This document shows, in pieces, positions 50,315 through 62,720 of a stretch of DNA of 64,000 nt (positions are counted from its first letter, which is position 1; each line of letters begins with the position of its first letter). The position numbers and the translations under genes were made by a program. Source of the stretch: Anas platyrhynchos (taxonomy: Eukaryota; Chordata; Aves; Anseriformes; Anatidae); NCBI RefSeq assembly GCF_047663525.1, contig NC_092590.1:8452001-8516000 (forward strand), in the 5' to 3' direction. A model generated the notes under the pieces. The model was not told where the DNA came from and did not search any database. It was given only the letters and a program-made list of their open reading frames with translations.

Positions 50315-53300
50315 AAAAGATGGCACAATTAACAAATTTTGGAGTAGTTTTGTGGATGGCTATATTACAAAAGGGAAATAAGAAATCCATACTCAATTTT
50401 TGTTGTTGTTAGGATCTCCTGTAGAGTAGAAGAGGAAAAATATTGTTGAAAATGACAGGGTAATTGTACAAGAAGAAAAACTGATCTGAAGAATCAGGCA
50501 GGTAGACCAGGAACTAAATTTATCTTGTTCAAAGTATTTACTAGATTTTAGGGTTATGGTGACTGTCTTGATTCTGACTAACGTACATGGTAAATGAAAC
50601 ACAAAGGGAGGTATATATATTTATTTTGTTGCATCTGATATAAATGTACCTGTGCATATTATAGGAAAGAAAGAATAACAGCTTCCTTACTACATGAGTT
50701 GTAAACTTTGAGGCAAAAATGATTATGTTCCTGTGTGTTTAATGGACTGATTCCATGGACTGGAAAAGTTTACATATCTTTACACGAGGAAGTTTTATAT
50801 TTTCTATGGTATTTGCAAACAGTGTAAAATAAATAATTGAAACACTTAGATTAAATTAATCAAAAATCCTAAATCCCCGAATGAAATCTTTTCATAGTAA
50901 TCATCACAATGAAGATTTCAGGCAAAACATTTACAGTTGGCGGCAACATCAAATTCTAAATGGATAAATCACCTTGCAAAATGCACTGCTAAAGGTCTGT
51001 CTTGAGACTGCATAGCTTTACATAAAGACTACTTATTTTTCCTCCTCAGACTAGTGCAGGAGCTCCTCCTGCTAATATAAAACACTCTTCAGTCCGTTTC
51101 AGGGAAAATGATGAAAAGATGGAAAGTGCAAAGCCAGTTCAGATCAGCTCCAATTTTATGCATCTATGTGGTCTGCTATGTAAGTAGTAGTCCTCTGTAG
51201 TTAAATGACTTTGTGTCCCAGGAAACTGAGCAAGGAGGAGGCTTGTAATTAATAATGAAATCTGCACAAAAAAATGGTTTGGAAAAAACATTAAGGATGA
51301 CAGATAACTGCACTGGAGACATAAAAGGAAGATAGTGATTCCTTTCTTAGTGACTGGTTGTATATCTATAAGAACCTAACTTGTCCTGAGTGCTTAACAT
51401 GAAAGTACTTCTGGAGTGCTTGTGTATTGGGGAGAAAATGGGAAAAATCCATTGATTTTCCAGGAATGGCATTTGAGGAAGAATGCACCCTCTTTTACTG
51501 TTGCAATGTTTCAAATGAAGGAAATGACAATTCCAGTATGATCCGGAAGGCAAAATCATCCTAGATTTTGATTGAGACTCAACAAATGACATTCTTATGC
51601 CATGAGAGCCTTTGTGATAAGGAGATGTTCACGGCCATAGAAAAGTGAATGTGCAGGCTCAAGCAGGAAACTTTAGTCTTTGAAAAAAAGGGAATAGCTT
51701 TTGCACCATGCCACAGGTAATTTTTCAGTGGTCTAATCTGAGGATTATTACTGTGCAGGAAAGAAAACATGAACCTTTCAAGCATCTTTATTTTTTAATT
51801 TTTTTGCTTTCTTGTGCCATTGCTTTGTATTTTTGCACAATTGTTGCACAATCTTTTCCTTTATTCTAGAACATGAGTCCTGGAGATTTTACTAGAATGA
51901 CAGGTAGTCAGGGACATACATCAGAGAGGTTTTCCAGCCTGATTTTCCAAGGCAAGCAAATGAAAAGGTAGGCAGTAGTTTACGTGAAGACAATCCCACT
52001 GAAGGCAGTAGGTGGAGGCAAAGTGCAATAAAAACCCCGATGTTGTACTATAGCCTTCAGCCCAGGAGCATCCCTGCCTATTTGAAGACACACTGCTGTA
52101 TGCTTTGTGGAAAAAAAATGCAAGTTCGTCCCAGTGGCCAAAACCAAATGGAAGACTAGTACCGAAGTGTTTTTTGGATAAAGAAAAAGGATGGCTTGCG
52201 GTACCTGCTGTCTACACACGCCTCTTGGAAATACAAAGAAAATAGAATTTTGCAGAAAGCGAGAGATGGCTGGGGTAGTAAAAGTTCATGGCCCGGCTGC
52301 CTTTTTTCCTATGACTTGACAACGGAAGATCAAGCTGGCTGTTGCATCTGTGGAATGATTTCTGGGGTATTGACAGTTACTGGAAACATTGCTGGGACAC
52401 GTTATCCAGCAAATAAAAACTAGGAAAGCATAGGGCAACCTGTGTAATATGTGTGTTTAAAAACATTGTCTTGGCATATATGTTAAAAAATGTATTTGAC
52501 AATGCATTGTAAACGTGTTCATAAACTTCACATTTACCCTGCTTTTGCAGGTAACAGAAGAGGCATTTGGATCAATTCAAATATAGTATGTTTTTTAGTC
52601 AAAACATCTAAAGAGCAAAGGAAACAGAGGGTTTTCTCAGTCTAGCCAGGGGAGGAAGAGTTTTCATCGTTCTCCTTTTGCCAAATAGCTCACAGGGTAA
52701 GGAATGCTTTGAAGATATTTTCTCCTGCAAGTGTGATGTAACCAGCAAACTGAAGGAGGCTGACCAGATTACAACCAAATAGCTCTGAGAAACTGTGGTT
52801 TCTGGAGAGTAGGAGTGGTGTGACAACTCCTAGCAGGTAATAGCAGAGATACCCTTGTAATGACCTGCTTAACCCTTATGTTCATTCTTCTGCTACTGTT
52901 GGGAGTGGCTAAATCCCAGGCTTCCAGGTTTGGGTTAGGAAGATCAAACCCTCAGGGAAATGGAGAAAATGTCCTAGTCTGAACATCCAAAAAGCGTCCC
53001 CAATGTTTGGGGAACAACAGCTAAGGCCCTGTGGGGCAGCTTACAGGTGAGAATGGGTGGGTTTCAGCTGGCAAGGGGAGACAGCTGTTCCCCATATCCA
53101 TTCATGACTTTCAGCTGCAACCAGTGCAGTGAGTGGTGCAGTGTGGGAGGCTGAGCTGTGAGGAGAGGCTTCATGTGCGTGCCAGGAGAGGTTTGTTGGC
53201 TTTTACTTTTGCTTTTCTTTAGTTCCTCTGTGACTCCTTTGGGTGGTGGAAAGGTGTCTGTCTCTCTTTATACTCTGGGAATGAATTAGGAAACTCTCCC

Positions 53301-53479
53301 TAAGACTTCTTGCAGCAGCATGGCACAAGAGGATTCTCCATTAGCAGGGGCTTGGGTCTGGTCTAAACCTGGGCTTTGCTATATGTTTCTGAAGGCCAGA
53401 TTCTGTGCTCTTAGATCTGTGTGAATTATTTGGGTCTTTCCAGCGTTTGAATAAAATGGAGAGGGGAAGCTAGCCAGAC

Positions 53480-53730
53480 ATTTTTATTTTATTTCCCTTC
53501 TAGTTCCATGTTTTATTATTTTTAAAGTGATTGACTGGAAGGAGTTTAAAGAGGATACATTAATATTAAACTGTGCTGCAACAAATAATTAATGTTTTTA
53601 AAGTTTTCTTTCATTCAGACTTGTCTGGAGCTCCCCAGCCTAGTTTATTTTTGATTATAGAAATTCATTTCAGTTAAATCATTCCTTTATCGGCAGGATC
53701 TGCCCACATTTGGTTAGACTAAATAGCTCT
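53480..53730. promoter_or_regulatory. TAAT-rich block, candidate conserved non-coding element
   Basis: Contains TTTTATTTTATTTCCC, AAGTGATTGACTGG (TGATTGAC, Meis/Pbx-like), ACATTAATATTAAAC, ATAATTAATG and GGTTAGACTAAATAG. AT-rich motif clusters without coding potential suggest a possible enhancer. This is based on appearance only. Confidence 0.18.
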
Positions 53731-55490
53731 AGAAACCACAGTGTTTTTTTCAGTTGCTTTGAATCAAAGTTGCATTAAGGCAAAGAAAAAAACAAAACAA
53801 AAAAAAAACACCACACCACTCTTTTGCTGAAATTGGGCTGGATCTCATTAATACAGAAACAATTATATTAAAGAGTCTTTAATGTGTAGCTGTGATGCTG
53901 TGCTAGTCACTTAAAGCTTCAACTCAGTTTTGAGAACAGACTATCCTGTTTCTTGAGTTTTTCCACTTGCAGTTTTTTGTGTGTCCATGACCTGGAAGCT
54001 TCCACCTGCCCTGTCCGTTTGTGACTCTCTTGATAATCAGTAGGCTCCATTAGTTCTTTTGATGCCTTATAAAGCCTTATGCTTTTGGCAGGTAGAGCTA
54101 ACAGGTCAGAAATGAGGGAAAAAAAAACTTATTTTGTCAAACAGCCGTGTTTATGTTGTTGATACATCTGCTTTTATTGAATGGCTTCCTGCTGATACAC
54201 AAGGCAGGTTGTTTGCTGTTAGCAACAATTGTTTTATGAATCCTCTACTGGGCTTGTCTGATCTTACTCATAATTGTACATGCCACTGAACACTGGGGGT
54301 TATTGGGGAGGGGATTGAAGTTGTGTGGTTGTAAAGTAGGGTGAGTTTTTTGTTTTTTACACTAATGTGTTTTTTTTTTGCAAATTGTTCCAACAATTGA
54401 AAGGAAAGTGCAAGTTCATTTTAAGGCCATTTTAAGTATAACTCTGTCAAAGGAATGGCACAAGACTTTAAGGTTTGTGAGATGGATGTCTCAGTGAGAT
54501 TTAAAAATGTACTCATAATACTACAGTCCTGCATTACCACCCCAATATATGAAAAAGTGATATAAGTGTTCTGTAGATTGACAGGGATATTTTGCAACTG
54601 CGGGCTAGCTTCTGAAACCCTTTGCTCCTGCCAGCAATTGCATTCAAGTATTAGGTGTTGGATTTACACAATAGCATTTTAGCCCTTAAGAACAACAGTC
54701 AGATGTCATAAGGTAGAGCATCCCCACAGACATTTATTAGCATATATTTTTTTTCTAATTTATTAGCTTATTTCCTTCTCAAGTGCTTTTCAAGTTTTTG
54801 GTAAATAAATGCATTGACTATGTTCTGTTGCTTACAGAACCCACCTGTTTTATTTGTGTATCTGACTAGTTTTGCTATAAGACTGTATTCCTAACTCACA
54901 TCCCATGCATCTGCTCCTGGTTCTAGTTTGGAACTGCAGAAATGCAGAAACATGCGACTTCATGGGGCCACAGATTATTTATTAAAATGATTCCTCATGC
55001 TTAATTTTTAACATGGTCTCCTTTTTTAGCTGATGAATACATTGGCTAAATTACTGAATTATACACTAGTAATTCTTAAAATTTATTCCAGGTACGAAAG
55101 GATTAGAATTTCATGAGTTTGAGATGGATTCTTTAAAGCATTAATATATCAGTAGAGTGAATTCAGGAACTCACCCTTCAAAAAAAATTTTTATAAAGGT
55201 TTCAGATTCACTTTATGGACTTTTATTTTAGCATGAAATATTCCTTCATATTACTTTACTTCTGTGTTTGGTGCCCAGAGAGTGGGGAACACTACATGGA
55301 AAGTACTCAAAAGAAATCCTGATAAATTTCTTGAATTGTATGTTGCTAAGTACAGCCCTCTTATCTTTGAATACCCCTTTTAATGTAGATTTCAAGTTGG
55401 GAAAAGGAATAAAGAATCATCACTCTGTGAACTTTGCACTGAGATTTAGTTTTGCAGGCGCTGGGGTAACATAACAGTGCAGTCCCACGA

Positions 55491-56012
55491 GTTCCAGAAT
55501 ATTCTGAGCTGGACGGGGCCCTCACGGCTCCTGGAGTCCAGGCCCTGGTGTGGGGCTGTGACTGCTGCCCTGGGGAGCCTGGCCCAATGCCTGACCACTT
55601 ATTTTGGTGAAGAACCGTTTTCTAACATCCAGCCGGATGCAAATTCTTGCTGTTGCCTCAGGTACTGTCATTGTCCCCATCCCCAGAGAGCAGAGCTCAG
55701 CGCCTGCCCCTCCGCTCCCCTCGTGAGGGAGCTGCAGGCCGCCATGAGGCTTCCCCTCAGCCTGCTCTGCTCTGGGCTGGACAAACCCAGGCACCTCAGC
55801 TGCTCCTCACACATCGTGTCCTCTGGACCCTTCACCATCTTTGTGGCTCTCCCATGGGCACTTCCTAACAGTTTTATGTCCCTTTTATGCTTTGGTATCT
55901 AAAGCTGCACGCAATGCTCGAAATGAGGCCTCAGCAGCGCGGAGTGGGGTAATCGGTTCCCTCAGCCAGCTCGCAGTGCCGTGCTTGGTGCACCCCAGGG
56001 TGCAGCTGGCAA
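55491..56012 (-). mobile_element. CR1 LINE fragment, sense on minus strand
   Basis: Read on + the antisense CR1 landmarks appear in order: GAATATTCTGAGCTGGACGG, CCTGGGGAGCCTGGCCCAAT, GCCTGACCACTTATTTTGGT, GAAGAACCGTTTTCTAACAT, CAGAGAGCAGAGCTCAGCGC, CCCCTCAGCCTGCTCTGCTC, ACCTCAGCTGCTCCTCACAC, GACCCTTCACCATCTTTGTG, CACTTCCTAACAGTTTTATG and TGCTTGGTGCACCCCAGGGT. About 520 bases of 3' UTR plus the ORF2 end are present. It is GC-rich compared with its surroundings, so the 141-codon open frame at 55477-55902 is a by-product of the repeat, not a gene. The subfamily differs from the copies at 20.3 and 34.2 kb. Boundaries are approximate. Confidence 0.87.
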
Positions 56013-58333
56013 TAGCATGACAGAATTAGTCTGCTGAGCGGTGGGTCCTCTTGCAAAACAGCCCTTTATTTTGTTAGCCAGCTGTAATACTGTGTAAGAA
56101 GCATGTAAACCGCAAATTTCTCCCTTGGAAGTCTTAGCATTTCTAAGAGATGGGCCGTTCAGGTGATGGAAGCAGAAATCCTTAAGTGTGAAGAAATGTA
56201 CTTGAGTATTAGAAGGTTTCTTGTACCCACCAGCACACAGAGGGTTGTGATTTTACTGGGTGTTGTTTGAAAGGACAGCATTTCACAGGTGAGCCAGATC
56301 TGAGTCCAAACGGACAGCTGTTACAAGAATGTATATGGCACCTGTGGAGCATTACTCTGAAGTGTTTCTTTGTTTTTTCTTAGTTAAAAAGATCAAAACT
56401 GGTATCCTTTTGTTTTAATGTACATGTACCTATTTCCTTTGTTTGCACAAAGTAGATATTAGTTTCAGAATCTCCATCCTTTTACTGCACACCAGAACTC
56501 TGAACCCTTCTATTCCCTGCAGTAACTTCCTCAAATGGAGTTTTGAATCTGAAACTCCATGGGTCAGAGTCACCCTCAAATCTGAACCCTAAGTCTATAT
56601 GTATAGAAAATGTATATATATGAGTTTATATAATTCTACATACGCACATACAATTCTCATATTCTAAGAGGAAGAAACAAAAAAATCTAAATTTTCAGCT
56701 AGGCCTGGTTATACTGTGATCAGAGGAATAATTACAGCTCATGACATATCACAGAATATCTAAGCTATCTAACTCAAACTGGTTTATACATTTGCAGCAG
56801 TAGATTTGCAGCAGAGTATACGTTGGCTACTGAATGTATGTTGGGCCTTCAGCAGGCTGCTGCACTATTGCATTTTGCTACCCTGGCAAAGATAAAGCTG
56901 TCTGCTTCAGGTGCATCTGAAGCAGGTCTGTCACAGCACAGTATTAACATGCTATGTTGAAGTTTCAATCTTATAAACTGTTAATATTGCATTAATTCTT
57001 GCAACACTGGGTTCAGCCTTGAGTTACAGTGCTTTTAATGCCCACCCCCTTCAAAATACATCCAGATCTGTGTTCTGGATGTTCAATTTTCCTATGTTTT
57101 GTGAATACCTGTTCCTATACGATCAGCCTCTAAGATATCTGCTTTCTCTCCTGCGATGCTGACCCTCTCCTTCAAATCTCAGAGCCACCCATCATGCAGG
57201 CCTTTGGTGCCAGCCCGTACATCATCGGTTTCCTGTGTGTCAGCCCTGTGGAAACTACCTGAAGTAGTTAGGGTTAAGTGCTTCAAACAAAGGGGATAAA
57301 TTGCTTTGTTGTTTGTTATTCCTCGTAACCAATCTTCTGTCTATGAAAATATTCTTCTAGTGCAGTTTTGAATGAGGCCTAATGATGATCTTAGCTGGAA
57401 AAAAATTTGGATATTATCTTAGACCATCTTCTTCCTTGCATTTTTGGATCTTTACTCTCAAATACAGCCCATGAAGAATTAAACATGCTCAAGAGAGTGG
57501 AAGAACATGTTAACGAGGAAAGATAAAAACTGGGCATGGAAAGTTTGGCCAAATCATTTCCAAAGACGGACCGTGATAACTTTGTATTTTTTATGTGCAA
57601 ATTACAAAGAGGGCAAAACCTCAGACTTGAAAAAAAGATGCTATAACTGGGAATAGTGGATTGAAAAATGACGAAAAAATTTTAGACAGAACATCTGGGA
57701 AAAAAAGATGTCCTAAAGGTGAGATATATTGGACTGTGGAATAGTTTCTACTGATTAATGGGATGTATTTACCCACCAGCTGATCTGGATGCTGAAGTGA
57801 GAATTACTTTCTACATTTTAACAAGAAAGATTTATTTCCATTAAAAAAAAAAGTCACCTGCAGTTAAAGTCTGTAGTGTGATCTTTCTGAAGATTTGTTT
57901 CAGGAAAACAAAATAAAAATAATTAGCTGTCATGGCAATAAGAGGATTGACTTTTATAGTAAGGAAAAAACACTCTGTGTCCACATACTTTGGGCTCTTT
58001 TTTTTCTTTTTTCTTGTCTTTCGCAGACATGACTCCCATGCTACATACCACAAGCAGTCCAACCTCACTAACAAACCACATTTTGGGATTGATCTAGGAG
58101 TTGACTCTCCAGTGTTATGTACAATAGGAGCAATGTAATAAAACACACTCTAATCACTATCTGAAATTGGCATCTCTTACTCAAAAATCCTTTTATTTTA
58201 CTTTGGACCCCCATGAAAGTCAAGTTTATGGAATAATGAACTCCAGGAAGGAGCTGGAGCTCATTTACTATTTGAATAGTACAAAACCCTTCATAAAATG
58301 TTGACATTATTCAGTGTGCAGCTGGTGTAAAAC

Positions 58334-58351
58334 TTTTTTTTTCCCCCCCCC
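58334..58351. repeat. T9-C9 homopolymer pair
   Basis: Nine T followed directly by nine C, then TTTAAATAAATA. Confidence 0.9.
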
Positions 58352-60326
58352 TTTAAATAAATACTTCAGTTGTTTGTTACCACGAGAAGAAGAGACTAAT
58401 TTACAAATTGTTCATCTTTCCTGCTCATCGTTCCAGAACTGCGAGTCCACTTGTCTCTAGCTACTGTGTGCAATTACTGTGCAGCCTGCCAGGAAGAGAA
58501 ACATAATGAAATAGTGTGCTCTTCTATTAACGATGGCAGATCAAATGGAAAGTATTACTCAGAAAACATTTCTTAGTGGTTCTTCTCCAGAACACACAAA
58601 GTGTGATTAGGAACAAACACAGAGACATCCTCTCTGGTGCCTGTTGCAGGGTGTAGCTGCCTGAAAGAACCTGTTTAGGGTAAGAAATTATCCCTATAAA
58701 ATGAAACCCCTGCTGGAACTTTTGGTTCCCAATGCTTTATTATTTAATGTGCAACTTTTTGTGTATTTATCCTCCCAAGAGTGCCTAGAGATAATGAAGT
58801 GCTACTTTTGAAAGCCTGTTGAAGAAGATAGAGAAGTGCAGAGAGGTCATAAGGGACTGGGAGAGCGGGGAATGGGGGCACAGCAATTCCTAGGGTAACA
58901 GCTCGGAGCCATTATCTGTTTCACTCCTCAGCTCTCTTCTCTTTCTCGCTGTGGAAATGACAGCACAGATGATGTGGGGACTTGGGTACTCTACACCTAG
59001 GTGGAGCTGTGGATTTGTGTAATCCATATCCACCTTGAAAAAACAAACCTCCTTCATGTGGAACAGCGGGGCTGTTCCAGGATGCTGTAGCCCTGTAGAC
59101 TGACGACACTGTTATTTATATGTGGTGGCTTGGGGCTCTCTTGGTATAGCCTGGCTATATATGCCTTGACAGTAATGCAGGAGGAAAGTAAAAACTGCTT
59201 CAAGAATCGACTCTGGAAGCTGTGCAAATTAAATTTTAAATGATGAATACCAAATACCTGTAGACTTTTCTTCATGGGCCAGAGAGTGCTGTCACGGAGG
59301 CACGTTAAGGCTGTCTTTGAAAGGGAAGGAAAGTCAAAGGATCGGAGCATAGTAATACAAAGGCTATTCAGCTTCAGAGTCAGAGACCTTTTCCTTCTCT
59401 GTGTTCTCTGCTGGGTATTGCTTCCTCTTGCATAAAGCATAACGTTAGTTTGCTATAGTTTATACAATTGTCTAAAGCATAGGCTTAAGGCAGAAAGTGA
59501 AGATATTATGTCTGCGAGAGAAGAAACAATAGCGTGAGCTTCTACTGCTGTACCCATTGACTCGGGATCTGCTACGCTCCCTTCCGCCTTTCCAATTTCA
59601 CACGCCTGTCGCCTTTCATCTCATTCCAGCTTGCAGGGTGGTGGTCTGTCCTCCTCCTTCTGATTCCCTCCTCTCTGCTGGAACTGAAGCTGCAGCAGAA
59701 AGAAGAGTCTGAGCGCTCACTGGGAGGGATCTTGAATTTGTAGAAAAGACATCTTTGTTGCCTTTTTTATTTTCTTCTTATTGTAGCTGTCTACTTTAGA
59801 ACTTGCGAACATGAGTGAAAACAGTTTGGGAATGACATTTCTGTTCTGTACATGAAACTCTGTATATTTGGTATTATATTATGTACAGAGCCCAGAGTCT
59901 GCTGGTGTCCTGTGGGACATTTTGGAAAGATAAGTGCTCTATTCATATTTCATGTCTCTAAAAGCTAAAGCTAAGCATGTCCTTCCCACTGTCATATTTA
60001 GCTATTGTTTCTCCTTGTGACTTTTCTCTGATCACTGTGTGATCTGTTTTATGTGAATTTAAAAGTGAATGAGATGGCTTTTTTTTTTTTTTTGGATAAT
60101 ATTGGGTGTCCATATGAACGTATACACAAATTCTATGGGTCGAAAAGGTAACTAACAGTATTTTTGTAGATGAAAAGTTTGTATTTGTGATTACCCACCT
60201 GCAGCATAAAATGGCGTGTCAGCCATGGAAAATGAAATCAAAACAGTGCCCAGATGGATTTTTCTAAAAAAGACTTTTCAAGATTCTTGTCTTCTATAGT
60301 TTAATTAAATCACTTACTCTTTGTAT

Positions 60327-60384
60327 AAAAAAAAAAAAAAAAAAAAACAACCAACCAACCAACCAAAACAAAAAACCAACACAA
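60327..60384. repeat. A21 run followed by (CCAA)n
   Basis: Twenty-one A are followed by about five CAAC/CCAA units and an A/C-rich end. A long A-run followed by a simple repeat can mark an old retroposed copy, but nothing recognisable lies upstream. Confidence 0.9.
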
Positions 60385-62140
60385 TAAGATGTCATTTCAT
60401 GGGATAAGAGGAATCCAGAAGATGACCAGGTTTAGCATCCTTGTAGTTGAATAAGGTCATCTTTTAATAATTTCCTTGTTCTAAGGTTCCCTCAGTCAAA
60501 TGACCTAGTTTACTGAAGTGAATGGAACTGAAATAATCTCTAATTATTTGTCGTGTTCCTTTAGCTACTTCATGGGATTGTGTTAGATTAACTGATGTTC
60601 CAGTCTGACTAACACCTCATGTGGAGATGACGGTGTTTCAGTTCTTCTGAAACAATTTCTTAGCACCATGATGCTTGCCTACCTTTACTCACTGAATGTT
60701 TTTATTAACTCCTTGCAAATGGTTTATGTGCAGGTTACACCTTAGGTTTATTTTAAAACATCTGATCCTTGATGAAAGACTGTAGACTTTGCTATTCAAA
60801 GCACATCATTTTGATCAATGCCACTGGCAGTTGAAACTAGAAATGATTCATCAAAAGACTTTTAGCAAAATAAAGACGTTACAGTGGCTTAACTCCAAAA
60901 GTTTTCACTGTCCTTGCAGCTGTTGTTTTGCTCCATTTCATTTTTTCAAAGAACCTTTCAACCTGCAGATATGACACAGTTAGGTTCAGGAAGAAGTGAC
61001 ACCTCACTTACGAAGAACGCCTCTGCTTTTCCATTACCAAATATTATATTATCTTCAGAGCAGCAGGAGAAAATCTGCTTGGATGAATATACATCAGAGC
61101 ATGTGATTAATGAAAAGATAAGGACAAATGTGGGTGCTTCCTCAAGTCTGACAAACTTACTGATGTTTTCACACATCTTTGTCTGAAGCTCAGACAAAAC
61201 CCTAGCTTGGGAGTGCCCTGATGGCCTCAGGAGTAGCAGCTTGGCCATGCTACTGATGGACAAGCTAGGGGCTCAGGTGGTATTGTCAGTCAATACTGAT
61301 AGTAATGAAATGGATGCTACTTATGCATTAATGTTGTTATTAGAATCAGCGTACTTTAGACTGTATTACTTGTTCAGGCAGTACTGACCATGCTAAAATC
61401 AATGCTTAGAGTATATACATTGAAATGTTTTCTCTGTTACAGCATGATAGAAAGTAGGGCTAGAAAGCACATGAAAATGTAATCTACAGATTCATGTATT
61501 CCAAAACAAGGTTGGCTGTGCCCTGAAATGTTCATTGCGTATTCAGCCAGTTCTTTAAAGCCTCCAGGGATGGAAATTGTACAGCCGTTTCCAAAAGTCT
61601 GTTTCAGTTGTACACACTGTCCTCCTGGCCTGCACACAAAACCTTATAGGTCAGGTAATATTCACAATTATAGATGCCAGTGAGCTTCCTTGTTGTAGTC
61701 TTGGCTCATCAGAATTAAAATTTCAATGGTTCTGATAAATCATGTTGTAGAGCAGGATTTCTTTCTTTAGACATGAATTTATTCCATTGGAAAATTTCCC
61801 CGTCTTGAAAAGGCATTGATGGGAATGTAAACACACAATGCTGAGCTAAGTTTAGCTCTTGGTGATGTACTTGTTACGGATACCTATATTCCCCCCTCCA
61901 ATTAAGCTTTCAGTCACGTTTGTGACCCCAAATTTCAATTCTATCCACTGCGTGAGCCTGGATTTCCAGCTGTATAGCTCACTATGTTTTCCTCAAAATA
62001 TTCCTCGTGTAGGGTTGAGCAATTGGCCTTGTACCAAAACTACAGCAATTATTCAGTATATTTCTACATTTTTTTTTTATTTTGTACAAAATGTATGTCA
62101 GGGTAAAAGAGGTCTTTCTTTTAGTTAGTGGTTGGTGTTC

Positions 62141-62156
62141 TTTTTTTTTTTTTTTT
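62141..62156. repeat. Poly-T run, 16 bases
   Basis: Uninterrupted T homopolymer. Confidence 0.9.
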
Positions 62157-62520
62157 CTTTCAGCTTTTTGCTTATAGATTTTAGGCAACTGGAAGCAGCA
62201 CTTAAAATTTTGCACGTACACAAAATAAGACCCAAATATCCTAGGATCCAAGTTTGTATAATCTTTCAATAATCCTAGATTGAAACTTTTTCCTTAAAAA
62301 TACCCACACACAAACAAACAAAAAACCTAAATGGTAATGTTGCAGCCTGTTTTGTTCTGATTAATTGCATTTTCTCAACCATTTCTTCCGCCCCTCCCTA
62401 ACCCCATCTTTTTTTCTTCATCATAGCAACAGCTTCACTTAGTACCTGAGCAGGATTTCATTGTTATGTGAAATAAAATAATTAGCCAGTTCATCTCCAT
62501 TGGTGATACCAGATTAAACC

Positions 62521-62720
62521 TTGAGATTAAAATCTTTTACTAAATGTGATGATGTTTTTGCATGGCTGAGGTTTTGTGTCCCAGTGCACATGTCCAAAGT
62601 ATCAATGCACTATTTAATAAATCATGGCTTACTCATCTTAATCATTCGATATTTAGCATTTTGCTCTGGTTTCCTAATTTCACCTAGCAAAATTCTGTTG
62701 TGGTTAATCAAAATGCAACA
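62521..62720. promoter_or_regulatory. TAAT-rich block, candidate conserved non-coding element
   Basis: Contains GTATCAATGCAC, TTTAATAAATCATGG, CTTAATCATTCGATATTTAG, and TGTGGTTAATCAAAATGC (TGTGGTT is a RUNX-type core and TTAATCA is homeodomain-like). There is no coding potential. Low confidence without alignment. Confidence 0.18.

Larger units (their letters stand above)
38935..55490. other. Intergenic sequence, no assignable gene
   Basis: About 16.5 kb of mostly unique AT-rich DNA. It contains a TATG/CA repeat at 40597-40621, A-run 41831-41844, (ATTT)n 44501-44538, exon-like segments at 44569-44614 and 45061-45147, T-run 46698-46714, (CAAA)n 47742-47760, A-run 49936-49950, (ATA)n 50296-50314, a possible MIR remnant around 49490-49830, a GC-richer unassigned stretch at about 52900-53200, an A-rich stretch near 53785-53810 and a TAAT-rich block at 53480-53730. 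Confidence 0.6.

Noticed and set aside
55477-55902. 141-codon open frame on + (and a 90-codon frame on -)
   Set aside because: It lies inside an antisense CR1 3' UTR; the frame follows from GC-rich repeat sequence.
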